From: Archangiaceae bacterium
GTDB lineage: Bacteria; Myxococcota; Myxococcia; Myxococcales; Myxococcaceae
Direction: 5' to 3'
DNA length: 64,000 nt
Assembly (NCBI GenBank): GCA_016714225.1
Contig: JADJNS010000004.1
Location: 496,001 to 560,000 of the forward strand
Part shown: positions 23,248 through 33,068 of the stretch, piece by piece
Numbering within the stretch: the first letter of the stretch is position 1
Layout: every line of letters starts with the position of its first letter
Notes under the pieces: generated by a model
Database searches by the model: none
Told to the model about the DNA's origin: nothing
What the model saw: the letters and a program-made list of their open reading frames with translations, nothing else
Made by a program: the position numbers and the translations under genes

Positions 23248-24762
23248 GATGGGGTACTGCGTGGCGAGATCTTTCGGCACGCCCGACTGCTCGGCGATGC
23301 GGCCGTAGACGTCGACCGCAGGCCGCTTCACGCGGGCCTTCGCAGCGTCCATCGGGTCGACCGCGTAGAGCCCCATGCGCATGCTCATGCCGTGGTTCCA
23401 CTCGTAGTTGTCCATCAGCGTCCAGTAGAAGAAGCCGCGCACGTCGGCGCCTTGCTGCCGCGCGCGATCGAGCCACCCGAGGTGGCGCACGATCCAGCTG
23501 GGTACCTTGTTGGCCGAGTCGGTGGCGTCGTCGACCGCGGTGCCGTTCTCGGTGACGATCAGCGGCAGCGCGTAGCGATCTTTCAGCCCGACCAGCACCT
23601 CGTACAGCCCCTTCGGGTCGTCGACGTAGAGCGGGCCGCTCATCAGCGCGATGGGGTCGAAGTTGGTGAGCGGCGAGAGCAGCGGAAACGAGGCGGTCTC
23701 GGTGCCGCTGACGGTGAGCGGCGTGTAGTAGTTGACGCCCAGCCAGTCGAGCCGATGGGCGAGATCTTCACGGTGCGTGGCGCGCCCGCTCAGGGTGGCG
23801 TCGAGGTCGCCCTTGGCCACCGCGTCGAGGAACACCGTGTTGTAGAGGTAGAAGAGGTTCTGCGCGGCCTTCTGGTCGATGGTCTTCGCCGCATCTTTGG
23901 GGCGCATCGGCACGGTGGCGTAGACCAGGCCGACCTCGGCGCTCTTGCCGTCGCCGTCGGCGTCGACGGTGTCGGCCGCCTTCACCGCGTCGTACATCTT
24001 CGCGTGCGCTTCGACCAACGCGACCAGCACCTGCTTCACCTCGGCGTACTTGTACGAGAGCCCGGGTGGGTTCACCCGGTCGGCAGAGGGGAAGAGGTAG
24101 CCCGGCAGTACCACCGCGAAGGGCTCGTTCTCGGTCGCCCACAGATCGACCTCTCCGCCGAACTCGCGCGCCACGAAGCCGGCGTACTTGGCGATCTCTG
24201 CCTCGGTGCGCGCCGCGTCGAGCCAGCCGCGCCTGGCGCAGGTCGAGAGATCTTTGTGGCAGGCCGCGCCGTCGTGAACCCAGAGGGGCAGGGTGTAGTG
24301 GTTGAGCGTGACCAGGGGCTTGAGCCCCAGGCTTTTGAGCTTCGCGAACATCGCGTGGTACTTCGCGAGCGCGGCCGCGTCGGCGACGGCCTTGAGCGCG
24401 TCGTAGCCCTCGATGCCCTCGGTCGAGGTGGGGAAGATGCGGCTCCACTCGAGCGAGAGCCGAAGGGCTCCCAGGTGCAGCTCGTTCTTGGCCCGCTCGA
24501 AGTCCTGCTCCCAGAGCTCCCAGTGCCCGGGGCCGTGCGCGAGAGGCTCGAAGCTGACGTTGGCGGCCAGGTCGTCGTACTCGGGCGGGTGGCTCACCAG
24601 TTGGTACCAGTCGGAAGCGCGGTCTTCGCACTCGGCCGCGGGCAGGGTGGGGCAGCCCGGGTCGACCTGAAAGCCGGCGATCGACGCGCCGAACATGAAG
24701 CTCGAGGGAAACTGTGGGCTGCTGCACGCGGTGAACAGCAGCAGCGCTGCCAGGCGGCTCAT
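23236..24762 (-). CDS. Glycoside hydrolase family 1-like lipoprotein
   Basis: Predicted exported beta-glycosidase of 508 residues. A lipobox-type signal (LLLFTACSS) indicates lipid anchoring, which is uncommon for GH1. The catalytic pair is visible: acid/base in WATENEPF and nucleophile in LIVTENGTA. SLEWSRIFP and WTLMDNYEW are further GH1 signatures. An unusual Asp-rich insert (DTVDADGDGKS) could bind calcium. The ATG overlaps the prs stop by 4 bases, so it is coupled to a nucleotide-biosynthesis gene. Substrate is unknown; a nutrient-scavenging or predatory role would be inference. Confidence 0.85.
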   Translation of the reverse strand: MSRLAALLLFTACSSPQFPSSFMFGASIAGFQVDPGCPTLPAAECEDRASDWYQLVSHPPEYDDLAANVSFEPLAHGPGHWELWEQDFERAKNELHLGALRLSLEWSRIFPTSTEGIEGYDALKAVADAAALAKYHAMFAKLKSLGLKPLVTLNHYTLPLWVHDGAACHKDLSTCARRGWLDAARTEAEIAKYAGFVAREFGGEVDLWATENEPFAVVLPGYLFPSADRVNPPGLSYKYAEVKQVLVALVEAHAKMYDAVKAADTVDADGDGKSAEVGLVYATVPMRPKDAAKTIDQKAAQNLFYLYNTVFLDAVAKGDLDATLSGRATHREDLAHRLDWLGVNYYTPLTVSGTETASFPLLSPLTNFDPIALMSGPLYVDDPKGLYEVLVGLKDRYALPLIVTENGTAVDDATDSANKVPSWIVRHLGWLDRARQQGADVRGFFYWTLMDNYEWNHGMSMRMGLYAVDPMDAAKARVKRPAVDVYGRIAEQSGVPKDLATQYPISEQ

Positions 24763-25715
24763 ACGAACAGCGAAGAGAGGCTCTCGGCCTGGTAGATGCG
24801 CTTGATCGCCTCGCCGAACAGCCGCTCGGTGGGCACGCAGCGAATCTTCGGGCAGGCCTTGGCCGCGGCGGTGAGCTGAATGGTGTCGGTGAACACCACC
24901 TCTTCGAGCTGCGACTCGGTGATGCGCGCGAGCGCCGGGCCCGAGAGCACCGGGTGCACCGCGTAGGCGAACACCCGACGGGCGCCCGCCTTCTTGAGCG
25001 CGAAGGCGCCGGCGGTGAGGGTGCCGGCGGTGTCGACCATGTCGTCGATGATCACCGCATCTCTGCCCTTCACCTCGCCGATCAGGTTCATCACCTCGCT
25101 GGCGTTGGGGTGGGGGCGGCGCTTGTCGATGATCGCCAGCGGCGCGTCGAGCCGCTTGCTGTAGGCGCGCGCGCGCTCGACGCCGCCGGCATCGGGCGAC
25201 ACCAGCACCACCTCGTCAGCGGCCTTGGGGAAGCGGCGCCGCATGTCTTCGAGCAGCACCGGCGAGGCGTAGAGGTGATCGGTGGGGATGTTGAAGAACC
25301 CCTGAATCTGGCCGGCGTGCATGTCCATCGAGACCACCCGGGTGACCCCTGCGGTCTCGAGCAGATCGGCCACCAGCTTGGCGGTGATCGGGGCGCGCGG
25401 CGCGACCTTTCGATCTTGGCGCGCGTACCCGTAGTACGGCATCACCGCGATGATGCTCGCGGCGCTGGCGCGCTTGAGCGCGTCGCACATGATGAGCAGC
25501 TCCATCAGGTGATCGTTCACCGGCGGGCAGGTCGACTGGATGATGAAGACGTCGTTTCCGCGGACGTTCTCTTCGATCTCGACCTGGGTCTCGCCGTCGG
25601 AGAAGCGGCTCAGCCGGGCCTTGGCGAGCGACCTGCCGAGGTAGTTGCAGATGCGGGCCGCGAGATCGACGTTCGAGCTACCAGAGAAGACCTTGTAGTC
25701 GTGGCTGGGCGGCAT
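24759..25715 (-). CDS. prs: Ribose-phosphate pyrophosphokinase
   Basis: Makes PRPP from ribose-5-phosphate and ATP for nucleotide, His and Trp synthesis. The 318-residue protein is full length, with the FSDGETQVEIEENVRG and YYGYARQDRK segments and the PRPP-binding loop DDMVDTAGTL. It lies 31 bases downstream of spoVG on the minus strand, a pairing known from Bacillus as well (there with glmU between), and is followed by the GH1-like gene. Confidence 0.97.
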   Translation of the reverse strand: MPPSHDYKVFSGSSNVDLAARICNYLGRSLAKARLSRFSDGETQVEIEENVRGNDVFIIQSTCPPVNDHLMELLIMCDALKRASAASIIAVMPYYGYARQDRKVAPRAPITAKLVADLLETAGVTRVVSMDMHAGQIQGFFNIPTDHLYASPVLLEDMRRRFPKAADEVVLVSPDAGGVERARAYSKRLDAPLAIIDKRRPHPNASEVMNLIGEVKGRDAVIIDDMVDTAGTLTAGAFALKKAGARRVFAYAVHPVLSGPALARITESQLEEVVFTDTIQLTAAAKACPKIRCVPTERLFGEAIKRIYQAESLSSLFV

Positions 25716-25746
25716 GCGCCGCTGTTACCACGTTCGACCGTGGCAG

Positions 25747-26055
25747 TCAGTCGGGGTCGGGGTAGCTCTCGGCCTCGGCGCGCTTCATCGGGGCGGGCCC
25801 GGCGCGCGCGGCCTTCTCGTACTCGGCGAGCACGATGCGCTCCATCTTGGTTCGCATCTCCGCGTTGAGCGGGTGCGCGATGTCTTTGTAGCTGCCGTCT
25901 TTTCGCTTCTTCGCCGGCATCGCCACGAAGAGCCCGGTGGTTCCGTGGATCACCTTGAGGTCGCGAACCACGAAGCAACCGTCGAGCGTGATGGTGACGT
26001 AGGCGCGCAGCTTCTCCTCGTCCACCGGGAAGACCTTCACATCCGTTATGTCCAT
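25747..26055 (-). CDS. spoVG: SpoVG-family RNA/DNA-binding regulator
   Basis: Small regulator of 102 residues. The start at 26055 gives MDITDVKVFPVDEEKLRAY, the typical SpoVG N-terminus; the longer ORF start adds 12 unlikely residues. The conserved FVVRDLKVIHGTTGLFVAMP and KDIAHPLNAEMR segments are present. SpoVG proteins bind nucleic acid and affect sporulation, division and virulence in various bacteria. Divergent from infC and first gene of spoVG-prs. Confidence 0.95.
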   Translation of the reverse strand: MDITDVKVFPVDEEKLRAYVTITLDGCFVVRDLKVIHGTTGLFVAMPAKKRKDGSYKDIAHPLNAEMRTKMERIVLAEYEKAARAGPAPMKRAEAESYPDPD

Positions 26056-26116
26056 CGCCACAGCCCCCCAACAAAAGGTGGAGGGCACCATACCACCTCT
26101 TTAATCCTACGGTGCC

Positions 26117-26144
26117 TTGACTGTAGGAGCGCGGTCGCTATCTT
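26117..26144 (+). promoter_or_regulatory. Candidate sigma70-type promoter of infC operon
   Basis: TTGACT (26117-26122) and TATCTT (26139-26144) with a 16-base spacer lie about 40 bases upstream of the infC ATC codon, in the divergent spoVG-infC gap. Confidence 0.55.
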
Positions 26145-26183
26145 GCGCCGCCTTTCCACTGCTGTACCCGCTAGGAGCTCACC

Positions 26184-26930
<747 letters not shown>

Positions 26931-26966
26931 CACGGTAGGCAGTTTGCCGATACGAGCGCCGCCCTT

Positions 26967-27176
26967 ATGCCGAAGCTGAAGACGAAGAGCGGCGCGAAGA
27001 AGCGCTTTCAGGTGAAGAAGAGCGGAAAGATCAAGCACGCGGTCGCTTTCGCGAAGCACCTTTTCACTCACGCCAAGTCGATGGATCGCCGTCGTCGTGG
27101 CCGCGGTACCACCAACCTTCGCGATATGGACGCGAAGAAGGTCATCAAGGAGCTGTTCCCCTACGGGGCGAACTGA
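26967..27176 (+). CDS. rpmI: 50S ribosomal protein L35
   Basis: Large-subunit ribosomal protein of 69 residues, recognised by MPKLKTKSGAKKRFQVKKSG and the very basic MDRRRRGRGTTNLRDMD region. Standard place between infC and rplT, 36 bases after infC. Confidence 0.96.
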   Translation: MPKLKTKSGAKKRFQVKKSGKIKHAVAFAKHLFTHAKSMDRRRRGRGTTNLRDMDAKKVIKELFPYGAN

Positions 27177-27182
27177 TCGCTC

Positions 27183-27527
27183 ATGCGCGTCAAGAAGGGT
27201 TTTAAAGCTCGCCGCCGTCGCAATCGCATTCTCAAGCTGGCCAAGGGTTACCGCGGCCGCCGCAAGAATTGTTACAAGCGCGCCAATCAGGCCGTCGAGC
27301 GTGCGCTCGACTATGCCTCGCGCGATCGCGCTCGCAAGAAGCGCGACTTTCGCAGCCTGTGGATCGTGCGCATCAACGCCGCGGCCCGCTCGCTCGGTCT
27401 GTCGTACTCGAAGCTGATCGCCGGGCTCTCGAAGGCCAAGGTGATCATCGATCGCAAGGTGCTCGCGGATCTGGCCGTCGCCGACCCGAAGGGCTTCGCC
27501 GCGGTCGCGCAGGTCGCCAAGGCTTAA
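27183..27527 (+). CDS. rplT: 50S ribosomal protein L20
   Basis: Large-subunit assembly protein and, in other bacteria, translational repressor of its own operon. The 114-residue protein is full length: MRVKKGFKARRRRNRILKLA and YASRDRARKKRDFRSLWIVR are diagnostic. It begins 6 bases after rpmI. Two hairpins lie between it and pheS. Confidence 0.97.
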   Translation: MRVKKGFKARRRRNRILKLAKGYRGRRKNCYKRANQAVERALDYASRDRARKKRDFRSLWIVRINAAARSLGLSYSKLIAGLSKAKVIIDRKVLADLAVADPKGFAAVAQVAKA

Positions 27528-27550
27528 TCGCCTTCTAAAGCCTGTCTGCT

Positions 27551-27590
27551 CGAGGCTCAGGTCGCCCGGACACCGGCGATCTGGGCCTTG
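27551..27590 (+). terminator. Stem-loop after rplT, possible terminator or attenuator
   Basis: A 13-bp core stem (27554-27566 with 27575-27587, two wobbles), extendable to about 16 bp, encloses an eight-base loop. It begins 24 bases past the rplT stop. A modest T-rich stretch (CTTTTG) follows a few bases later. It may partly end the ribosomal-protein transcript before pheST. Confidence 0.55.
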
Positions 27591-27617
27591 GCGCTTTTGT
27601 GGGTCAGGTGGCGACGC

Positions 27618-27661
27618 GCCGGGCGTAGGCAGCGGGTTCGACTCCTGCACCGGCTGTTTTT
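27618..27661 (+). terminator. tRNA T-arm-like stem-loop with T run just before pheS
   Basis: GCCGG (27618-27622) pairs with CCGGC (27650-27654) around an inner arm in which GCGGG and CCTGC flank TTCGACT, the exact geometry of a tRNA T arm. Five T residues follow (27657-27661), five bases before the pheS ATG. It reads as a terminator/attenuator or as a tRNA 3'-half remnant. No matching 5' acceptor, D arm or anticodon arm was found. Confidence 0.55.
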
Positions 27662-27666
27662 CGGCT

Positions 27667-28689
27667 ATGGCAAACGACATGGAAGAGAAGCTGAAGGCGC
27701 TCGCGCTCGCAGCGAAGAAGTCGCTCGAGAACGGCGCCAACCCCGAAGAGCTCAAGGTGAAATACCTGGGCAAGAAGGGCGAGCTCACCGCGATTCTGGG
27801 CGGCATGGGCAAGCTGGCTCCCGAAGAGCGTCGCACCGTCGGCGAGATGGCCAATAAGGTGAAGGGCGAGATCGAGGCCCTGCTCGCCGACGCCGCCCGC
27901 GCCGCCGATGACGCCCGCCTCGAGGCCGAGCTGAAGGGGCCCAAGCTCGACGTGACGCTGCCCGGCCGCGGGCTGCGGCCTGGTCGCCGCCACCCCGTCT
28001 CGCAGACGCTCGACGACATCGTGGCCGCGTTCGGCAAGCTGGGCTTCGAGGTCGCTCACGGGCCGGAGATCGAGCTCGACTGGTACAACTTCGAGGCGCT
28101 CAACGTGCCGGCCGATCACCCCGCGCGCGACATGCAAGACACCTTCTACACCGGCGGGTCGACCCTGCTGCGCACCCACACCAGCCCGGTGCAGGTGCGG
28201 CTGATGCAGAAGCAGCCGCCGCCGATTCGCCACGTGATGCCCGGCCGCGTCTATCGCAAAGACTCTGACCTCACCCACACCCCGATGTTCCACCAGGTCG
28301 AGGGGCTGCTGGTCGAGAAGGGCCCGGTGACCTTCGCCGAGCTGAAGGGCACGCTCGACGCGTTCGCCAAGGCGTTCTTCGGCCCGAGCGTGAAGACCCG
28401 CTTTCGCCCCAGCTTCTTCCCCTTCACCGAGCCGTCGGCCGAGGTCGACGTGAGCTGCACCATCTGCGGCGGCAAGGGCTGCCGGGTCTGCAAAGAGACC
28501 GGTTGGCTCGAAATGCTGGGCTCGGGAATGGTGCACCCCAATGTGTTCACCAACGCGGGCTATGCGCCCGGCACGGTCAACGGCTTCGCGTTCGGCATGG
28601 GCGTTGAGCGCCTGGCGATGCTGCGCTACGGCGTGAACGATCTGCGCAGCTTCTTCGAGAACGACTACCGCTTTCTGGAGCAGTTCTGA
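27667..28689 (+). CDS. pheS: Phenylalanyl-tRNA synthetase alpha subunit
   Basis: Catalytic subunit of the heterotetrameric class II synthetase. The 340-residue protein has an N-terminal coiled-coil arm and the class II motifs, for example VMPGRVYRKD, TPMFHQVEGL, and GFAFGMGVERLAMLRYG at the end. A CTICGGKGCRVCKETGW segment provides four cysteines that could bind zinc, as in some bacterial PheS. Its stop overlaps the pheT ATG. The leader contains two stem-loops that may control it. Confidence 0.97.
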   Translation: MANDMEEKLKALALAAKKSLENGANPEELKVKYLGKKGELTAILGGMGKLAPEERRTVGEMANKVKGEIEALLADAARAADDARLEAELKGPKLDVTLPGRGLRPGRRHPVSQTLDDIVAAFGKLGFEVAHGPEIELDWYNFEALNVPADHPARDMQDTFYTGGSTLLRTHTSPVQVRLMQKQPPPIRHVMPGRVYRKDSDLTHTPMFHQVEGLLVEKGPVTFAELKGTLDAFAKAFFGPSVKTRFRPSFFPFTEPSAEVDVSCTICGGKGCRVCKETGWLEMLGSGMVHPNVFTNAGYAPGTVNGFAFGMGVERLAMLRYGVNDLRSFFENDYRFLEQF

Positions 28690-31057
28690 TGAGAGTCTCT
28701 CTGCAGTGGCTGGGTGATTACGTGGCGCTGCCGCCCACCGATGAGCTGGCGAAAAAGCTGACCTTCGCCGGCCTCGAGGTCGAGGCGATCGAGAAGCCGC
28801 CCGAGGGCGTGGTGGTGGGCCAGATTCTCCAGTCGGTGAAGCACCCCCAGGCCGACAAGCTGTCGGTGACCCAGGTCGACTTCGGCAAGGGCCCTACGCA
28901 GATCGTCTGCGGCGCGAAGAACTACCAGGTCGGCGACAAGGTGCCGGTCGCCACCGTCGGCACCCGGCTGCCCAACGGCACCGAGATCAGAGACGCCGAG
29001 CTGCGCGGGGTGAAGAGCCACGGCATGCTCTGCTCGGCGCGCGAGCTGGGCCTGTCGGAAGATCACGAGGGCCTGATGATTCTGCCCGCCGACGCGAAGA
29101 TCGGCGCCGGCATGGCCGAGCTCACCGGGGTCACCTTCGAGGTGAACGTGACGCCCAACCGGCCCGACGCGCTCTGCCACCTGGGCATCGCGCGCGAGAT
29201 CGCCACGCTCACCGCCAGCGCGCTGAAGTCGCCGGCGAAGCCCCTGGCCGAGGCAGGCGCCGCCGCGTCGTCGAAGATCTCGGTGAAGGTGGAAGATCTC
29301 ACCCGGTGCCTGCGCTACGCCGCGCGGGTCATCGAGGGGTGAAAGTGAAGCCCAGCCCCGAGTGGCTGCAGCGCCGCTTGAAGGCCTGCGGGGTGCGCGC
29401 CATCAACAACCTGGTCGACGTGACCAACTACGTGATGCTCGAGCACGGCCAGCCGCTGCACGCCTTCGACCTCGACAAGATCGCCGGCGCGCAGATCGTC
29501 GTGCGGCTGCCCCGGCCCAACGAGAAGCTCACCACCCTCGACGGCAAAGAGCGCGCCCTCGACGCAGAAGACCTGCTGATCTGCGATCGCGATCGCCCGC
29601 TGGCGCTCGCCGGCGTGATGGGCGGCGCCACCAGCGAGGTCACCGACTCGACCACCCGGGTGCTGCTCGAGTGCGCCACCTTTCAACCCACCTCGGTGCG
29701 CCGCACCTCGAAGCGGCACGGGCTGCACACCGAGTCGTCGCACCGCTTCGAGCGGGGCACCGACATCGGCAGCGTCCCGCAGGTGGCCGACCGCGCGGCG
29801 CAGCTGATCGCCGAGCTGGGCGGGGGCACGGTGCTCCCCGGTCTGGTCGACACCTACCCGAAGCCGGTGGAGAAGAAGAAGATCGCCCTGCGCCAGCCGC
29901 GCGTGGCCGAGCTGCTCGGGGTCGAGGTGCCGGCGGCCGAGTGCGCCCGGGTGCTCACCGCGCTGGGCTTCGTGAAGTCGGGTGAGACCTACGAGGTGCC
30001 GCTGTGGCGCCCCGACGTCGCGCGCGAAGAAGATCTGATCGAAGAGATCGCCCGCATTCGCGGGTACGACGCGATTCCGCTGATGCTGCCCAAGGGGCTG
30101 GGCTCGCTGCAGCCCGAGAAGCCGCAGGTCACCGCCGAGCGCCGCATTCGCAACGCCCTCGCCGGAGAAGGCGTCGACGAGGTGGTGAACTACTCGTTCG
30201 TCGCTCCCGCCGAGCTGGCGGCTTTTCAGGCCGGGCAGGGCGCCATCACCTTGAGCAACCCCTTGAGCGCCGAGCAGTCGGTGATGCGCACCACGCTCTA
30301 TGCCAGCCTGGTGCCCGACGTGGTGCGCAGCGTGCGCCACCAGGCCGCCGGAGTACGCTTCTACGAGTGGGGCCGCAGCTATCGCCCCGACCCGGAAGGC
30401 GGCAAGGGTGACCGCCCGGTGGCGATCGAGACGCTCGAGGTCGCCGGCGTGCTGTGGGGGCTGCGAGATCGCACCCGCAGCTGGACGGCGAAGGACGCCG
30501 CGGTCGACTTCTACGACGCCAAGGCCGCGGTCGAGGCGGTGCTCTCGGCGCTGCACCTCGAGGCGAGCTGGGTGCCGTTCGAGTCGCCCTGGTACCACCC
30601 GCGCGCTTCGGCGCAGGTGATCTCGGGCGGCACGGTGCTGGGCACGGTGGGCGAGCTGCACCCGCGGGCGGCCCGGGCGCTCGATGCTCCGGCAGGGGTG
30701 TTCCTCTTCCAGCTCGAGGTCGAGAAGCTGCTCGCCGCTTCGCGCCTCGACCCCAAGGTCGCGCCGCTCAGCGCGTACCCCTCGGTGCGGCGAGATCTCG
30801 CACTGGTGGTGAAGTCTGAGATGTCGCAGGCCCAGCTGCGTCAGCTGATCCTCGAATGCGGCAAGCCGCTGCTCGCCGACGCGCAGGTCTTCGACGTCTA
30901 CGCCGGCGCGCAGCTGCAGGCCGGCACCAAGAACGTGGCCTTCGCCCTCGAGTACCGCTCGGCCGAGCGCACCCTCACCGATGACGAGGTGAAGGCCGCG
31001 CACCAGCGCATCGTCGACGAGGTGCAGAAGCAGCTGGGCGGCGCGCTGCGCGCCTGA
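28689..31057 (+). CDS. pheT: Phenylalanyl-tRNA synthetase beta subunit (frame break at 29336-29339)
   Basis: Editing and tRNA-binding subunit of PheRS. The first 217 codons contain the tRNA-binding domain (VVVGQILQSVKHPQADKLSV) and stop after YAARVIEG. From 29340 the next frame continues VKVKPSPEWLQRRLKACGVR and runs to the normal B5, editing and anticodon-binding domains, ending at 31057. One G missing from the four-G run (29336-29339) exactly explains the break. A -1 slip on GGGG just before the TGA would also restore the frame. Together the two parts have the usual size of about 790 residues. pheT is essential, so a functional product must exist. Confidence 0.93.
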
Positions 31058-31092
31058 GCCCGCGGGCTGTAGGTGTCGCGCCCACGCGAGCG

Positions 31093-31127
31093 CGGCACCG
31101 CTCCGCTGCAACGCTGCAACGGTGCCG
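31093..31127 (+). terminator. Hairpin after pheT
   Basis: An 8-bp stem (31093-31100 with 31120-31127, arm CGGCACCG) with a 19-base loop begins 36 bases past pheT. No T tract follows, so this is a weak terminator candidate. Confidence 0.3.
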
Positions 31128-31196
31128 GGCCACTTCGGCAGCGTTTCTTACGTTCCGAGAACGAATTGCGGGCGCTGTAAAGCCAGATACCCGGGC

Positions 31197-32585
31197 ATGG
31201 ACATCAGGTCGAAGCGCCCCCCCGAGCTGACTCGCCGCAAGACCGTCGCCGCTGCTGCTGCTCCGCCGCCGCCGACCGTCGGCACGCAGCCGCGGCGCCC
31301 CGCCGAGAGCTCGTTCTGGGCGGTCGCCCCGAAGAAGACCTTCGTCCCGATTCCGTTCGATCAGCTCAAGCCCCAGAAGGAAGGGGGCGATCGCGACGAG
31401 CAGACGGCCGTCGAAGAGGCCGACCAGATTCTGATGGGGCCGGCGCAGCAGCGCGACGAGAACGGCGCGGTGGTCACCAGCGACCCCACCGACGTGAACG
31501 CGATGCAAGACCACCTGCCCGGCGACCGCCACGACGCCGCGGCAGCGCAGGTCGAAGCGAACCAGGCGCTCGAAGAGACGCGCCTCGCCCAGCTGAGCCC
31601 CGCAGATCGCGCCAGATACGAAGCGGTGAAGCAGCGCTGCCTCGACGCGAATGACCCCGTCGCGGCGCTCGCGCTGCAGAAGCTCTTGTTCGAGGGCAAG
31701 CTGCCGGGCCCACCAGACTCGAAGGGTGAGGGCACGCTGCTCGACCACCTCGCCCAGCTCTCGGACGAGAGCACGCCCCTGGCGAATGGCGTCAACCGCG
31801 ACGCGCTGGTCACCGACCTGGTGCAGGAGCTCGCCACGCCCAGCTCGATCGATCAGGGCCCCCGCGGCACCTGCGCGCCGACCACCATCGCCGTACAGCT
31901 GGCGATGGAGAACCCCGCCGAGTACGCGCGCATCGCCGCCGGCCTGGCCAGCCCCGAGGGCAAGGTGGTGCTGGCGGGCGGAGAAGTGTTGCGCCGCGAA
32001 GACGGCACCGCGGGTGACGACCGCAGCGGCCGCAGCCAGGTGCAGCGCCTGATGGCTCCGTCGTTCATGGAGATGGCCAACGGCGACGAGAACTACGACA
32101 ACTCGAACGACGACGGCGCCGGAGCCTGGTCGGACACCCTCGATCACCTCTACGAGCAGGTGATGGGCAAGCCGATGGGCGACCGGCGCCTCTACACCGA
32201 CGCCGATCGCGCCGAAGGCATGCAGATCGTCGACGCCGAGCTGCGCGCGGGGAACACCGTGCCGGTGGCGATGCGGTGGGGCGACGGAGGCGGGTACCAC
32301 AAGGTGTTGGTCACCGGCACCGAGACCATCGATGGCGAAGAGTACGTCGACTACATCAACCCGTGGGGTCGCCAGGAGCGCATGCTCCGCACGGACTTCG
32401 AGGGCCGCCTCGCCGACGTGAGCTACGACCCGTGGGGCCGGCGCATGGGTGAGATTCTCATCGCGCTGGACGGCGCGACGAATTCGGGCGGCGGGGGCGG
32501 GGGCCGCGAACAGATCGACCCGAGCCGGCTGCGCCGCGACGACCTGCGCGACTCGGTGCGCCGCGGCCGCACCATCGCGGCCTGA
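31197..32585 (+). CDS. Papain/C39-like cysteine-peptidase-fold protein
   Basis: Protein of 462 residues with no signal peptide and no named homologue recognised. ATG 31197 is preferred over an upstream ORF start inside the leader. The first 200 residues are polar and probably disordered, with Pro/Ala-rich stretches. The C-terminal half has a plausible Cys-His-Asn triad: C226 in DQGPRGTCAPTT, H368 in GGYHKVLVTG, and N388 in DYINPWGRQ. The spacing suits a papain-like or C39-like fold. An Asp/Asn-rich loop (GDENYDNSNDDGAG) lies between. A secreted effector or toxin without a classical signal is possible; no immunity gene is evident. Ends convergently with the outer-membrane remnant. Confidence 0.6.
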   Translation: MDIRSKRPPELTRRKTVAAAAAPPPPTVGTQPRRPAESSFWAVAPKKTFVPIPFDQLKPQKEGGDRDEQTAVEEADQILMGPAQQRDENGAVVTSDPTDVNAMQDHLPGDRHDAAAAQVEANQALEETRLAQLSPADRARYEAVKQRCLDANDPVAALALQKLLFEGKLPGPPDSKGEGTLLDHLAQLSDESTPLANGVNRDALVTDLVQELATPSSIDQGPRGTCAPTTIAVQLAMENPAEYARIAAGLASPEGKVVLAGGEVLRREDGTAGDDRSGRSQVQRLMAPSFMEMANGDENYDNSNDDGAGAWSDTLDHLYEQVMGKPMGDRRLYTDADRAEGMQIVDAELRAGNTVPVAMRWGDGGGYHKVLVTGTETIDGEEYVDYINPWGRQERMLRTDFEGRLADVSYDPWGRRMGEILIALDGATNSGGGGGGREQIDPSRLRRDDLRDSVRRGRTIAA

Positions 32586-32589
32586 CCGC

Positions 32590-33058
32590 TCAGAAGGCGA
32601 TCGCCGCGCGCCCGCGCAGCTCGAACCAGTGCGCCAAGCTCGCCGGGGGTCGGGAACAGCGTGTAGGCGAGCTCGACTCCGAGCAGCAGCGGCCCGGCGA
32701 CCGCGAAGTCGACGCCGCTGCGCAGGCGCACCGTGGGGCGCCAGCTCGAGGCCGGTGCAGCGCAGCTCAGGCACCTGAAGGCCAGGCCGGCGCGCGCGTC
32801 GGTGTAGGTCGTGCCGGCCAGGGCGCCGGCGAACAGCTCGCCCCAGCCCATCGGCAGCACGCCGTCGGCACCGGCCAGCAGCTGCATCGCCGCGCGCGTC
32901 GAGAGGCCCGCTCCGTCGCCGGCGCTGCCGTCGCGGCTGGCGAGCATGGTGGCGGCCACCAGCGCGTCGAGTCGCAGCCAGCGCATCAGGTGCCAGTCGA
33001 GCTCGGCTCCGCCGCCGAGCGCTCGGGGCGAGATGGGCTCGTCATTGCGGTGCCGCAC
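32590..33058 (-). pseudogene. C-terminal remnant of an outer-membrane beta-barrel protein
   Basis: About 155 residues of amphipathic strands (for example LRSGVDFAVAGPLLLGVELAY) without a signal peptide or N-terminal half. Read straight, it runs on past 32590 in the wrong frame. Dropping one base from the five-G run at 32645-32649 gives TLFPTPASLAHWFELRGRAA then IAF and a stop, the terminal Phe expected of an outer-membrane barrel. A GTG at 33058 lies 10 bases after moaA. Because moaA occupies the upstream DNA, the 5' half is truly absent. Probably a truncated gene; a short stand-alone protein is less likely. Confidence 0.55.
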
Positions 33059-33068
33059 GGAAGGCGCT

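Noticed and set aside
27590..27661. Complete tRNA gene before pheS
   Set aside because: Only the T arm fits. No complementary acceptor strand, D arm or anticodon loop with U33 can be drawn, so a tRNA gene was not called.
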